Part shown: positions 44,102 through 52,700 of the stretch, piece by piece
Numbering within the stretch: position 1 is the stretch's first letter
How the letters are laid out: the number at the start of each line of letters is the position of its first letter
Assembly (NCBI RefSeq): GCF_026870175.2
Contig: NZ_CP113977.2
Coordinates: 4,516,708 to 4,580,707 of the forward strand
From: Flavobacterium aestivum
Lineage (GTDB): Bacteria; Bacteroidota; Bacteroidia; Flavobacteriales; Flavobacteriaceae
Reading direction: 5' to 3'
Length of the DNA: 64,000 bases
The notes under the pieces: generated by a model
Database searches by the model: none
Seen by the model: the letters and a program-made list of their open reading frames with translations, nothing else
Told to the model about the DNA's origin: nothing
Program-made: the position numbers and the translations under genes

Positions 44102-45235
44102 TTATAAATTAGAATAGTAATTCATTAATTTCATTCCAAATTGTTTTTCTAAAAAGACATTATTTGCAAAGTCATATGCGTTTGTTCTAATAATATCTAA
44201 ATCTCTAACATCTCCACTTATAATTCTTTTCATATAAGTAGCTAAGTGATTTCTATCTTCATATAACAAACCATTTACTCCATCACTAATAATTTCAGCT
44301 GTTCCAGCATTGTTAAAACCTAAAACAATACAAAAATTAAGCATAGCTTCTATAGTAACTCTCCCTAAAGCTTCATTTTCTGAACACATTAATAAAGCTA
44401 AAGCATTTCTCATTAATTTATCAGTATCCTTTCTAAAACCTAAAAATTGAACATTATTTTGTAAGTTTCTTTGGATTACCATTTCTTTTAAAAAGTTTTC
44501 ATACTCGGATGATCCACTACCCGCGATTAATAAATTAATATTTTTATCAAAATGGTAAACTAAAGTAAAAGCTAAAATAGCTTCTTCAATTCCTTTATTT
44601 TTTACAAGTGATCCACAGAATAAAAAATAATTTACCTTATTTTTCTCTAATACATTATTCTTTTCTTTACGCACTGCATTATATAATATAAATGCCTTAT
44701 TCTCAATATCAAAATGTTTTGCAATTCCTTTAGAAATGCATATAATATTTTTGGCTTTCTGAATTCTTTCCTTATGCTTTTTTAATCCTCCAAGAATCCC
44801 TAAATCATGATCCAAATCAATATATTCTCGCAAATGCCAAACATGTTTAATTCCTTCAAGTTTTGCTAAATCCTCTCCAATAGCAACTATACTTGAATTC
44901 GAATGAACAATAGTAATGTTGTTTAATTTAACAATCCTTCTGAGCTTTCTTAAAGCTAAAGCATTAAGCGTTATTTTATTTACAAACCTTAAAAAATTTA
45001 AAAACCTAGCTTTAAGACTTTTATTTGGATCACTTGCTTCAGTCTTATATTTTACGATTTTATACTCTAAGCCCAAATCATCAAACTGATTACAAATAAG
45101 ACCTCTGTCAGGAAAAACAGTTATAATTATTACATCCTCACCTGCATCCTTAATAGAAGAAATCATATTAATCAATGATTGATTTGCTCCAAATAGAGAA
45201 GTATCATGCCCCACAAATAATATATTCTTCTTCAT
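44102..45235 (-). CDS. GT4 family glycosyltransferase
   Basis: A 377-residue GT-B enzyme. NILFVGHDTSLFGANQSLIN is the acceptor-domain opening. VNYFLFCGSLVKNKGIEEAI (near residue 200) starts the donor domain, and LMCSENEALGRVTIEAMLNF (EX7E) lies near 283. An internal KARFLNFLRFVNKITLNALA helix is basic and may bind membrane. It lies between wzy and the acyltransferase, with 35-base and 90-base gaps. Sugar unknown. Confidence 0.88.
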   Translation of the reverse strand: MKKNILFVGHDTSLFGANQSLINMISSIKDAGEDVIIITVFPDRGLICNQFDDLGLEYKIVKYKTEASDPNKSLKARFLNFLRFVNKITLNALALRKLRRIVKLNNITIVHSNSSIVAIGEDLAKLEGIKHVWHLREYIDLDHDLGILGGLKKHKERIQKAKNIICISKGIAKHFDIENKAFILYNAVRKEKNNVLEKNKVNYFLFCGSLVKNKGIEEAILAFTLVYHFDKNINLLIAGSGSSEYENFLKEMVIQRNLQNNVQFLGFRKDTDKLMRNALALLMCSENEALGRVTIEAMLNFCIVLGFNNAGTAEIISDGVNGLLYEDRNHLATYMKRIISGDVRDLDIIRTNAYDFANNVFLEKQFGMKLMNYYSNL

Positions 45236-45325
45236 CTAAAAAAGATATTATATCTATAAATACTAATCACAAGTTATTTTAAAATTATAATTAAGCTCTA
45301 TTCTAAAGCCAAAACTTCTCTTTTA

Positions 45326-45850
45326 TCAATTAAATTTTTCTAAATTTTTCAATTTAGTATAGTGCTCAATATCTCTATATTTATATACCTTGCAAGGATG
45401 CCCCCCCGCAATCGCCATAGGGGGAACATTAGTTGTCACTACACTACCTATTTGGACAATTGCTCCTTCTCCAATAGTTACACCACCTAAGATTGTAACA
45501 TTATTTCCTAACCATACATTATCTTGAATTGTAACATCTTTATAATAGTAAGTATTATCATAAGGTATCGCTGTACCATTATTATAATTATGATAATGTG
45601 TTATAATAACACAACCACTTCCACTATGAAAATTATCTCCAATCTCAACTTTTCCTTCTCCTAAAATTTGCATTCCATTAAAATTCACATTATTCCCTAA
45701 ATAGGTGTTAGCAGAAACAGATGAAGGATTATTGACAGAAATTTTTCCTTTAATCATACCTGCTTGAGAAATTATTTTCTTGACGTATATTTTTTTTAAT
45801 ATATTGTTTTTATAAATTTGACCGATCTTGTTTAAAATTTTAATAACCAT
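45326..45850 (-). CDS. Left-handed beta-helix acyltransferase (hexapeptide repeat)
   Basis: A 174-residue LbH protein. Hexapeptide repeats run from about residue 33 to 150, with the LacA/CysE-like end: NVWLGNNVTILGGVTIGEGA and VVTTNVPPMAIAGGHPCKVY. The catalytic His is probably in VIITHYHNYN near residue 82. Such enzymes O-acetylate sugars from acetyl-CoA. In this unit it may acetylate a sugar of the Wzy-dependent repeat. It sits 11 bases after the GT-B protein gene. Confidence 0.87.
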   Translation of the reverse strand: MVIKILNKIGQIYKNNILKKIYVKKIISQAGMIKGKISVNNPSSVSANTYLGNNVNFNGMQILGEGKVEIGDNFHSGSGCVIITHYHNYNNGTAIPYDNTYYYKDVTIQDNVWLGNNVTILGGVTIGEGAIVQIGSVVTTNVPPMAIAGGHPCKVYKYRDIEHYTKLKNLEKFN

Positions 45851-45861
45851 ATTTTCATTTT

Positions 45862-47178
45862 TTAATTATTAATTTCAAATATGTAACTTCCAACTTTTTT
45901 TTCTTGCCAAAAATCAAGTTTATTATCATTATTAATATCCATAATTGATTTTTGAATTAAAGTTGTGGAATTACCCCATTCTTTTGTCGAAAAATTTGCG
46001 ACATAATATTTAATTTTCTTCGTTGATACCTTATTATAAATTTGTTGTTTCAAAAATAAAATAATTTCATTGCTATCTTTTTCCTCAATTAATCCATTAC
46101 GAATATAATCATAGCTATCACTAGTATTACCATTTTGAAAATTAAAATAATAACTTGTTTTACCACATAATGCAACCTCAAGATGAAGGGCAGAATCACC
46201 AACAGCAAAACTTTTACAATATGATATAAAATCTATTGGAGTTTCTGTAATAGGATCAGAATAACCAATTGAATTTGTTTTGCAATATTCTTTCCAAAAT
46301 GAAATATTTGGTAGACCTGGATGGGGCCTAAAACAAAAATTTACTTTATTTAAAACTAATAATTCTAAAAATTTTATAACCTCCTCATGATTATCTATTA
46401 AATTAATAGCTACACCTAATTCATAATTATTTAAATTTTTAATCTCGGCTATTTTATCGAAACGGGGTGATCCACTGAGAAAAACTTTGGATTTTAATAT
46501 TTCGTTATTAGACAAATATTTATCTAAAGTTTCCTCCCCATCAAGGAATGCATAATCAAATTCTAGACTTGGAAAATGACTCGTCACAGAAGCATGTTGC
46601 GTGTAGATTGTACTTATCTTTAACTTTTGAGCCGCTCGAAAATAACTTCTTGTCAAAAAAGTATGATCATTAGCTACAATAATTGATTTTGGATTTATTT
46701 CTTTTAAATACTTATGAGCAAGATTATAAACTCCTGGTGTATTTAAGTAGTCGTCAAAATGATAAAGTATTGAGCTATACTTAAAACCTATTACTCTTAC
46801 CAAATTAATAATAAGTTTTGGTAGGTTTAATAATGATGCAATACAATTTCCACGTGTATCAATTACCACGTTATTTTTACATTTTATAGGAAAAATTGAA
46901 AGTACAAGTACATTTGGCAAGGCATCAATTAAACTTTTTACTGCTCTATATTGATTAATTGAACCTACAATAACTACTGTATCAATACCTATTGGAAAAT
47001 TCCTTTTATTATCAGTTGAAAATAATTGAACTAAACTTTTAACAAATAATTTTATTATAGGCAAAAAAACTACTAGAAATGAAGTCTTTTTAATCATCAA
47101 TCCCAATTCTCCGGGATACGTTTCTTCAATAGAGCATTGATAATTTAAATCATCAACTTCAGAAAATTTCACAAACAC
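45862..47178 (-). CDS. GT-B-like protein beside wzx and pseI; candidate nonulosonate transferase
   Basis: A 438-residue protein without a firm family. The centre has IIVANDHTFLTRSYFRAAQK, TIYTQHASVTSHFPSLEFDY, AFLDGEETLDKYLSN and VFLSGSPRFDK (near residue 230); the C-terminal half has FCFRPHPGLPN and SFAVGDSALHLEVALCGKTS. The RPHPG and GDSALHLEVAL pattern resembles CDP-glycerol-transferase-like and bacterial polysialyl-type GT-B proteins. The VFLSGSPRFD motif parallels VFVTGTPQFE in the GT-B protein beside neuC. A role in transferring pseudaminic acid from its CMP donor is a hypothesis. PseG was considered and not supported. Confidence 0.5.
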   Translation of the reverse strand: MFVKFSEVDDLNYQCSIEETYPGELGLMIKKTSFLVVFLPIIKLFVKSLVQLFSTDNKRNFPIGIDTVVIVGSINQYRAVKSLIDALPNVLVLSIFPIKCKNNVVIDTRGNCIASLLNLPKLIINLVRVIGFKYSSILYHFDDYLNTPGVYNLAHKYLKEINPKSIIVANDHTFLTRSYFRAAQKLKISTIYTQHASVTSHFPSLEFDYAFLDGEETLDKYLSNNEILKSKVFLSGSPRFDKIAEIKNLNNYELGVAINLIDNHEEVIKFLELLVLNKVNFCFRPHPGLPNISFWKEYCKTNSIGYSDPITETPIDFISYCKSFAVGDSALHLEVALCGKTSYYFNFQNGNTSDSYDYIRNGLIEEKDSNEIILFLKQQIYNKVSTKKIKYYVANFSTKEWGNSTTLIQKSIMDINNDNKLDFWQEKKVGSYIFEINN

Positions 47179-47190
47179 TTTATTTTAGTT

Positions 47191-48600
47191 TTAAGCAATT
47201 AATTTACTTCTTATCATTTTAATATAATATACAACTAAGCTAGATAAAAATAATAAAGTAAACATACATTTTTGCAAAATTGAAAATTCGACAATTATCA
47301 GAACACAAGCGAAACATAGTATAGTTAAAATAGCCCATCTCATGGGCTTTAAATTAATGACTTTTGTATCTGTGTAGTCCTTAAGAAAAAAAGTACCATA
47401 TCCCATAATTAGATAACTAAAATACAATACGAAAGCTGGAGCATTTATTCCGTATATAGGTATTAAAATAACATTCATTAATATACATATCAATCCAGCA
47501 ATTAAAGTAACTTTCCATAAATTTCTAGTACGTTCTCTGTAAAACAGAATTGCCGAAACACCAAAATACATTGGTCTGTAATTATGAGCCATTATAAAAA
47601 CAATTGCCAAAAAATAAGTTGTTTTAAGCTCTGTATTTTTAATCATTAATTGAAAAATTTCTTTTAACCAAAAACAACCAATTGACGACAGAATTATTAA
47701 AAAAAATTGTAACGACCATATCAACTTACATAAATCATTAAACTTTTTTAATTTAATTTGTTCAGAAATAATAGGTGCAGCTGCAGTATTTAATGCCCCT
47801 ACTACTAGAGCCATTAATCCCCCAAAAGAAGCTGCAAAACCATAGTAACCAATCTGTGCTGTGGTTATTAAAAAAAACTTTAATAATAAGCTATCTGCTG
47901 AACCTAGTAAAAAAACGCTATAATAATGCGGTATCATTGGCATTGAAACACTTAACCCTCTCCAAATAACCTTTTTTTTAAATTTATAAATAGGCTTAAT
48001 TTTTAATACGAAATGTAAAGGATACCAATATGAAAAATGCAATAATAGCATAGACAAACAATTAGCTACAAACCATCCCATATAATGCATATCAAGAATT
48101 ACAATCGTATAATAATTTAATGCGATTGTAATAAATGAAATAATGATGGTACGACAAACCACTTGTTTTGGTTTTTGATTAAGTTGAAAATACATCTGAC
48201 CAATAACTTCTGCTGGTCCAAAACAAACAATAGGTATTATATTTAAAAGAATAATCCAAAATACATTTTTTTCAGCTTCTGGAGGTACAATAAGATAAAT
48301 CATCAAAGCCAAAAGTATGGAATAAAATATCATCCAAATATTTAGAAACCCATAAAATTGGCACCATCTCTTTTTATAGTGATGGGAATGATGGTAAAAA
48401 GCATTAGAAATTGGTAATTGTAAGCCTAACATAGCTAATACACTAATCAATCCCAAACTAGAATTCACAAGCGATTGTACACCATAATCCTCAACAGTGA
48501 GTACTTTGGTAAAAATTGGCAACATTAGCAAGCCTATAATTTTAGGAACAAAAGGACCTAAACCATAAATTAAGCTATGTGAAATTACTTTTTTATACAT
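47191..48600 (-). CDS. wzx: Polysaccharide flippase (Wzx)
   Basis: A 469-residue polytopic protein with about 12-14 membrane helices. The N-terminal ISHSLIYGLGPFVPKIIGLL and MLPIFTKVLTVEDYGVQSLV are typical of the MATE-like Wzx/RfbX flippases (the EDYG motif follows TKVLT). A second symmetric half begins around residue 215 (SVSMPMIPHYYSVFLLGSAD). It translocates the undecaprenyl-linked repeat unit to the periplasm for Wzy. Its start overlaps the pseI stop by one base. Confidence 0.92.
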   Translation of the reverse strand: MYKKVISHSLIYGLGPFVPKIIGLLMLPIFTKVLTVEDYGVQSLVNSSLGLISVLAMLGLQLPISNAFYHHSHHYKKRWCQFYGFLNIWMIFYSILLALMIYLIVPPEAEKNVFWIILLNIIPIVCFGPAEVIGQMYFQLNQKPKQVVCRTIIISFITIALNYYTIVILDMHYMGWFVANCLSMLLLHFSYWYPLHFVLKIKPIYKFKKKVIWRGLSVSMPMIPHYYSVFLLGSADSLLLKFFLITTAQIGYYGFAASFGGLMALVVGALNTAAAPIISEQIKLKKFNDLCKLIWSLQFFLIILSSIGCFWLKEIFQLMIKNTELKTTYFLAIVFIMAHNYRPMYFGVSAILFYRERTRNLWKVTLIAGLICILMNVILIPIYGINAPAFVLYFSYLIMGYGTFFLKDYTDTKVINLKPMRWAILTILCFACVLIIVEFSILQKCMFTLLFLSSLVVYYIKMIRSKLIA

Positions 48601-49637
48601 TAACTTAAAAATGCATTATTAAAGGCAACACCTCTTTCTATGTCAACTTTAACAGTTTTTCCAAGTATTTCACTATAATGTTTTGGGTGCATCCCAAATC
48701 CAGGTCTAATAGAACGAACGTTTGTTTCAGTAATAATATCACCAGCTTTGATATCCTCAACTACATATAAGGATCTCGAAAAATCTTTTCCTTTTGCTTG
48801 TTTTTCAGTAAGTGTATAATCAACTTTACCGATAGCACTTTCAGCTTCACGAACCGCTTTAACCATGGCTGCAAATTCAATTTCATTCATAGAAAAAGAA
48901 GCGTCTGGGCCTCCAATAGCGCGATCGAGAATAAAATGCTTTTCAATAATTTTAGCTCCAAAACAAGTTGCAACAATAGGAACGGTTGCTCCCATTGTAT
49001 GATCAGAAAGACCACTAATTACACCATACCGTTGAGCCAAATCTTTTACCATGCACATATTTGCTTCATTAATTGGTGCTGGATAACTAGAAGTACATTT
49101 TAACAATGCAATATTTTCATTGCCCATACTTTTACAAGCATTTATAGCTAATTCAATATCCTTTTCTTCGGCAATACCTGTAGATATAATTATTGGCTTA
49201 CCTTTCGACGCTACATATTCGATTAAAGGAATATCGGTAATTTCGAAAGATGCAATTTTATATGCAGGAACATCCAATGTTTCTAAAAAATCAACAGCCG
49301 TTTTATCGAAAGGTGAAGAAAAACATATTAATCCTTCTTCTTTAGCTACCTTAAAAATTTCTTCATGCCATTCCCAAGGTGTGTAGGCTTCTTGATATAA
49401 TTTATATAAATTTTTCCCTTCCCAGATAGTTCCTTTAATCAAAAAATCATCCTTATCACAATCAATTGTGATAGTATTAGCTGTATATGTCTGCAATTTA
49501 ATACAATCAGCTCCAGCTCGTTTCGCAGCTCGTATAGTCTCAATCGCTGTATTTATATTACCATTATGATTTGCTGATAGTTCGGCTATTATAAAAACCT
49601 TACTGTGGCTACTTATTTCAAAAGTATCAATTATCAT
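48600..49637 (-). CDS. pseI: Pseudaminic acid synthase
   Basis: A 345-residue NeuB-family synthase. It differs from the NeuB elsewhere in this window and matches the PseI branch: VFIIAELSANHNGNINTAIE, AGADCIKLQTYTANTITIDC, KGTIWEGKNLYKLYQEAYTP, CFSSPFDKTAVDFLETLDVP and KIIEKHFILDRAIGGPDASF, plus a C-terminal SAF domain (VRSIRPGFGMHPKHYSEIL). It condenses 2,4-diacetamido-2,4,6-trideoxy-L-altrose with phosphoenolpyruvate. It lies 4 bases after a GNAT gene and is coupled to wzx. Confidence 0.93.
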   Translation of the reverse strand: MIIDTFEISSHSKVFIIAELSANHNGNINTAIETIRAAKRAGADCIKLQTYTANTITIDCDKDDFLIKGTIWEGKNLYKLYQEAYTPWEWHEEIFKVAKEEGLICFSSPFDKTAVDFLETLDVPAYKIASFEITDIPLIEYVASKGKPIIISTGIAEEKDIELAINACKSMGNENIALLKCTSSYPAPINEANMCMVKDLAQRYGVISGLSDHTMGATVPIVATCFGAKIIEKHFILDRAIGGPDASFSMNEIEFAAMVKAVREAESAIGKVDYTLTEKQAKGKDFSRSLYVVEDIKAGDIITETNVRSIRPGFGMHPKHYSEILGKTVKVDIERGVAFNNAFLS

Positions 49638-49641
49638 TTTT

Positions 49642-50103
49642 CTATTTTTTTATATAATGAAAGCTTCTAAAGTTTTCATAATTTATAATATTTTGAAATT
49701 CAAAGCCTGCTTTTTCAAAAGAAAATTTAGAATTTAAATTTTTTTCTTTTATATACGCATTGATTAAATAATTTGGATTGCAATCTAAAAAATACCTGGA
49801 CGCCATTTCAAGCATTTCTTTTGCATAGCCTTTTCCCCTATGTTCTGAACTAACGGAAATTCCAATTAGAGCTTCTCTTTCATTTTCTTTATGAATCCTT
49901 ATTTGTCCAATATTCAAATTTTTTTCATTTATAAACAATAAGAATAAATAAGAATTATCTTTTATTTTAGATAGAAACCATTTCTCATGATTTTCAAAAT
50001 CAATTTTATCTGAATTAAAAGACTGTAATCTAACATCTGGATCATTAGCCCAATCAAAATATAATTTGGTATCTGTTAAATTAGCCTTCCTAAAAGTTAG
50101 CAT
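49642..50103 (-). CDS. GNAT acetyltransferase, like the domain often fused to PseG
   Basis: A 153-residue GNAT protein. The acetyl-CoA loop is SVSSEHRGKGYAKEMLEMA (near residue 93), preceded by LTFRKANLTDTKLYFDWAND and SFNSDKIDFENHEKWFLSKI. From memory, this domain is often the C-terminal part of PseG-GNAT fusions in Bacteroidota; here it stands alone and no PseG part is found next to it. It could acetylate the amino sugar intermediate (PseH role) or a later nonulosonate. Overlaps the next GNAT gene by 14 bases. Confidence 0.75.
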   Translation of the reverse strand: MLTFRKANLTDTKLYFDWANDPDVRLQSFNSDKIDFENHEKWFLSKIKDNSYLFLLFINEKNLNIGQIRIHKENEREALIGISVSSEHRGKGYAKEMLEMASRYFLDCNPNYLINAYIKEKNLNSKFSFEKAGFEFQNIINYENFRSFHYIKK

Positions 50104-50656
50104 TCGTATTAATTTTTGAATGAATTATCACATCTGTATAATTACCATTAAAAAGACAATGCTCATTTAATCTAGCTTCTTCTAAAAAACCAGCTTCTAA
50201 GAGTGCAGGATATAAATGTGGTCTAAGATCAAAAGCATAAGTGAAAATTTTATGAAATCTCAAATCTTCAAACGCAACTTTTTCGATAAGAGATAAATAT
50301 TTGACCCAATTAAAATGAAAATTATCCTTTTCTTTTTCGGTATTCATAAGAAATGAAATTTCAGCATTTTTATCAATCCAATTAATATGTACTAATCCCC
50401 CATAACCAATAAATTCATCATTTTTTAACAACGAAAATAAAATTTGATTGGGTGTATCTTGATCAAAGAGATGCTTGATCACATTATTAAAATATTTATC
50501 TTGATCATCTACTGTTAAAAGCTTAGCTTGCCTCAGATGATACATTTGTTCATTTCGCCATTTTAATATATCAAATCGGTCCTCAAAACGAAGAGGAACT
50601 ATTTCAAAATCATTTGACTTTACAACCTGATTATCAAGACATTTATACGATAGCAT
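50090..50656 (-). CDS. GNAT acetyltransferase, candidate PseH
   Basis: A 188-residue GNAT protein with FEIVPLRFEDRFDILKWRNE near residue 17, LRQAKLLTVDDQDKYFNNVI, and ILFSLLKNDEFIGYGGLVHI near 72. The CoA-loop region (EKVAFEDLRFHKIFTYAFDL) is less canonical than in its neighbour. PseH enzymes N-acetylate the 4-amino group made by PseC. Of the two adjacent GNAT proteins either could be PseH and the other could acylate a different position. It overlaps pseF by 14 bases, so the cluster is tightly coupled. Confidence 0.7.
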   Translation of the reverse strand: MLSYKCLDNQVVKSNDFEIVPLRFEDRFDILKWRNEQMYHLRQAKLLTVDDQDKYFNNVIKHLFDQDTPNQILFSLLKNDEFIGYGGLVHINWIDKNAEISFLMNTEKEKDNFHFNWVKYLSLIEKVAFEDLRFHKIFTYAFDLRPHLYPALLEAGFLEEARLNEHCLFNGNYTDVIIHSKINTNANF

Positions 50657-51347
50657 TAGAAAACATTTTATATTTTAATTCTGCCAAAATCCAATCATTT
50701 TCAGTATCAATATCATGAGCATGTAGTTCATCTATTTCAATAGCAAAACTATTTTTTGTTCGTAAACTTCTATTTATGTACAAGTTATTTACATTAAAAG
50801 TATAGAACATACCAGCGTCATGAAATACTTTTTCTAAATCTTGGGTTCTTACGTTAGAATTAAAATGATCAAATAAATCTATTTTATTATTTCCTGACAA
50901 CTTTAATGCTCTTTGAATTGGATGTGAATAAGCTAAAACTGGAAATACGCAATCACAATCTTCTTTAATTAAGATATCAAAAGAATCTTTTAATATTTTA
51001 GAATTTACAAAAGGGGCACATGCATAAATACAAGTAGCATATCGAAATTTAACATTTTGGTTTTCGTACCATTCTAATACTTCAAATAAAACATCAACGG
51101 TAGTAGCAAAATCATTACTATTTTGAGTACTTCTAATAAAAGGAACTCTTGCGCCATATTTCACAGAAATAGCCGCAATTTTCTCACAATCAGTCGAAAC
51201 TATTACTTCATCATATAAACCACTTTTGAAAGCCTCTTCTATTGCATAAGAAATAATAGGTCTGCCAAAAAAATCTTTGATATTTTTATGGGGTATACGT
51301 TTACTACCACCACGTGCAGGAATAATTGCTATAGTTTTCAAATTCAA
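50643..51347 (-). CDS. pseF: Pseudaminic acid cytidylyltransferase
   Basis: A 234-residue CMP-sugar synthetase. TIAIIPARGGSKRIPHKNIK is the nucleotide loop, FFGRPIISYAIEEAFKSGLY follows, ATTVDVLFEVLEWYENQ lies near residue 80 and DLEKVFHDAGMFYTFNVNNL near 170, a block (HDAGxFY) characteristic of PseF. DIDTENDWILAELKY is the metal-binding end. It forms the CMP-activated donor of pseudaminic acid. It clearly differs from the NeuA of the left unit, which lacks HDAG. Confidence 0.9.
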   Translation of the reverse strand: MNLKTIAIIPARGGSKRIPHKNIKDFFGRPIISYAIEEAFKSGLYDEVIVSTDCEKIAAISVKYGARVPFIRSTQNSNDFATTVDVLFEVLEWYENQNVKFRYATCIYACAPFVNSKILKDSFDILIKEDCDCVFPVLAYSHPIQRALKLSGNNKIDLFDHFNSNVRTQDLEKVFHDAGMFYTFNVNNLYINRSLRTKNSFAIEIDELHAHDIDTENDWILAELKYKMFSNAIV

Positions 51348-51352
51348 ACAAA

Positions 51353-52099
51353 TTATATTCTAACTGGGATATTAATATTTTTTAATTCATTTTTTATATC
51401 CAAAGGAGTAAATTGAGTAAAATGAAAGATACTAGCTGAACCAACTGCCTGGATATCTGTTTGAGAAAACAATTCATTGTAATGTTCCATTGTCCCACCA
51501 CCTCCAACAGCAATTATAGGTATATTTGTTAATCTCGAAACTGATTTTATTAATTCAATATCAAAGCCATTCATCATTCCATCATTATCTACACTCATAA
51601 TAACAAACTCTCCAACTTTACAGGAAATCATTTGATTCATAAAATCTTCTAATGATATATCAATATTAAGTTTATTAAAAATCTTATATCCTTCATTTGT
51701 TGCATAAGCATCAATTGCTATCGAAATACATTGACTTCCAAAAAAAGCTACAGCTTCATCAATAAAATTAGTATCTAATAAAGCTTTTGTTTTAATAATT
51801 ACTTTATCCGCACCAATTTTAAGCAAACTATTTATATCATCAATTGTTTCAATACCTCCACCAATTGCCACCGGCATATAACATTCTTTTATAACATCCG
51901 CAACTAGTTTTAAGTTGATTTTCCTTTTTTGGGAGCTTGCAAAAATATCAATAAAAACAAGTTCATCAACTCCCCTGCTATTATAAACTCTAGCTGCTTG
52001 GACAGGATTTCCAACCATTCTTGGATTTGCAAACTTTTTAGTTTTAACTAATCCAAAACCATTAAAAGTTAGGATAGGAATAATTCTTATTTTAAGCAT
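51353..52099 (-). CDS. HisF-like subunit of the second amidotransferase module
   Basis: A 248-residue HisF-like TIM barrel. The HisF Asp11 position is Thr in RIIPILTFNGFGLVK, whereas the Asp130 equivalent remains (ISIAIDAYATNEGY) together with VIMSVDNDGMMNGFD. It therefore shares the loss of one HisF catalytic residue with the other HisF-like protein here, arguing for ammonia delivery instead of histidine synthesis. It overlaps the HisH-like gene by 8 bases and is followed by pseF. Confidence 0.87.
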   Translation of the reverse strand: MLKIRIIPILTFNGFGLVKTKKFANPRMVGNPVQAARVYNSRGVDELVFIDIFASSQKRKINLKLVADVIKECYMPVAIGGGIETIDDINSLLKIGADKVIIKTKALLDTNFIDEAVAFFGSQCISIAIDAYATNEGYKIFNKLNIDISLEDFMNQMISCKVGEFVIMSVDNDGMMNGFDIELIKSVSRLTNIPIIAVGGGGTMEHYNELFSQTDIQAVGSASIFHFTQFTPLDIKNELKNINIPVRI

Positions 52100-52697
52100 T
52101 TGTTTCGAAAAAAGTTTTTAAAATAGACAATCCAGCATTCTGACTTTTTTCAGGATGGAATTGAGTAGCAAATATATTTTCTTTTTGAATACTGGCAACT
52201 ACATCAAAACCATAATTAACTGTTGCAGCAATATTTTCTTTATCATCTGGTACTACATGATAACTGTGAATAAAGTAAAAATCTTTTGTTTGACATTGTT
52301 TATAATAAGTATCGTTTAAAATATCTATATTATTCCATCCCATGTGAGGTACATTTAAATTTTCCAATTCAAACTTTATAACATTTCCTTTAATCCAACC
52401 CAATCCCTGGCATTCAAAAGGTTCCATTCCTTTTTCCATTATTAATTGCATTCCGAGACAAATTCCAATAAATTTTTTCTTCTTTATAATAACTTCATTC
52501 GTAAGCAATTCAACCAACCCTCTATCATTTAAGTTTTTCATGCCTTGTGCAAAAGAACCGACACCTGGCAATAAAACAACACTTGATTCCTTTATTAAAT
52601 CATGATTATCAGTAATGATATTATCAATTTTTAAAAAATTTAAAGCTTTTTGAACAGAGGCTACATTACCCATTCCATAATCAATTATTGCTACCAT
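52092..52697 (-). CDS. HisH-like glutamine amidotransferase of the second module
   Basis: A 201-residue class I glutaminase with a full triad: Cys80 (KFIGICLGMQLI) and His181/Glu183 (ATQFHPEKSQN). LLPGVGSFAQGM and VPHMGWNNIDIL are also conserved. It should supply ammonia through its HisF-like partner to the PP-loop enzyme encoded 3 bases upstream. The three genes form a compact second copy of the module at 38740-41269, here placed inside the pseudaminate block. Confidence 0.9.
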   Translation of the reverse strand: MVAIIDYGMGNVASVQKALNFLKIDNIITDNHDLIKESSVVLLPGVGSFAQGMKNLNDRGLVELLTNEVIIKKKKFIGICLGMQLIMEKGMEPFECQGLGWIKGNVIKFELENLNVPHMGWNNIDILNDTYYKQCQTKDFYFIHSYHVVPDDKENIAATVNYGFDVVASIQKENIFATQFHPEKSQNAGLSILKTFFETNA

Positions 52698-52700
52698 TTT

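Noticed and set aside
45862..47178. Missing PseG hydrolase
   Set aside because: At 438 residues it is longer than PseG, and it lacks the PseG N-terminal glycine-rich start; it resembles other GT-B proteins more.
48798..49103. 101-codon plus-strand open frame opposite pseI
   Set aside because: It overlaps a well-supported synthase gene entirely and its translation is rich in Cys/His/Phe with no recognisable pattern.
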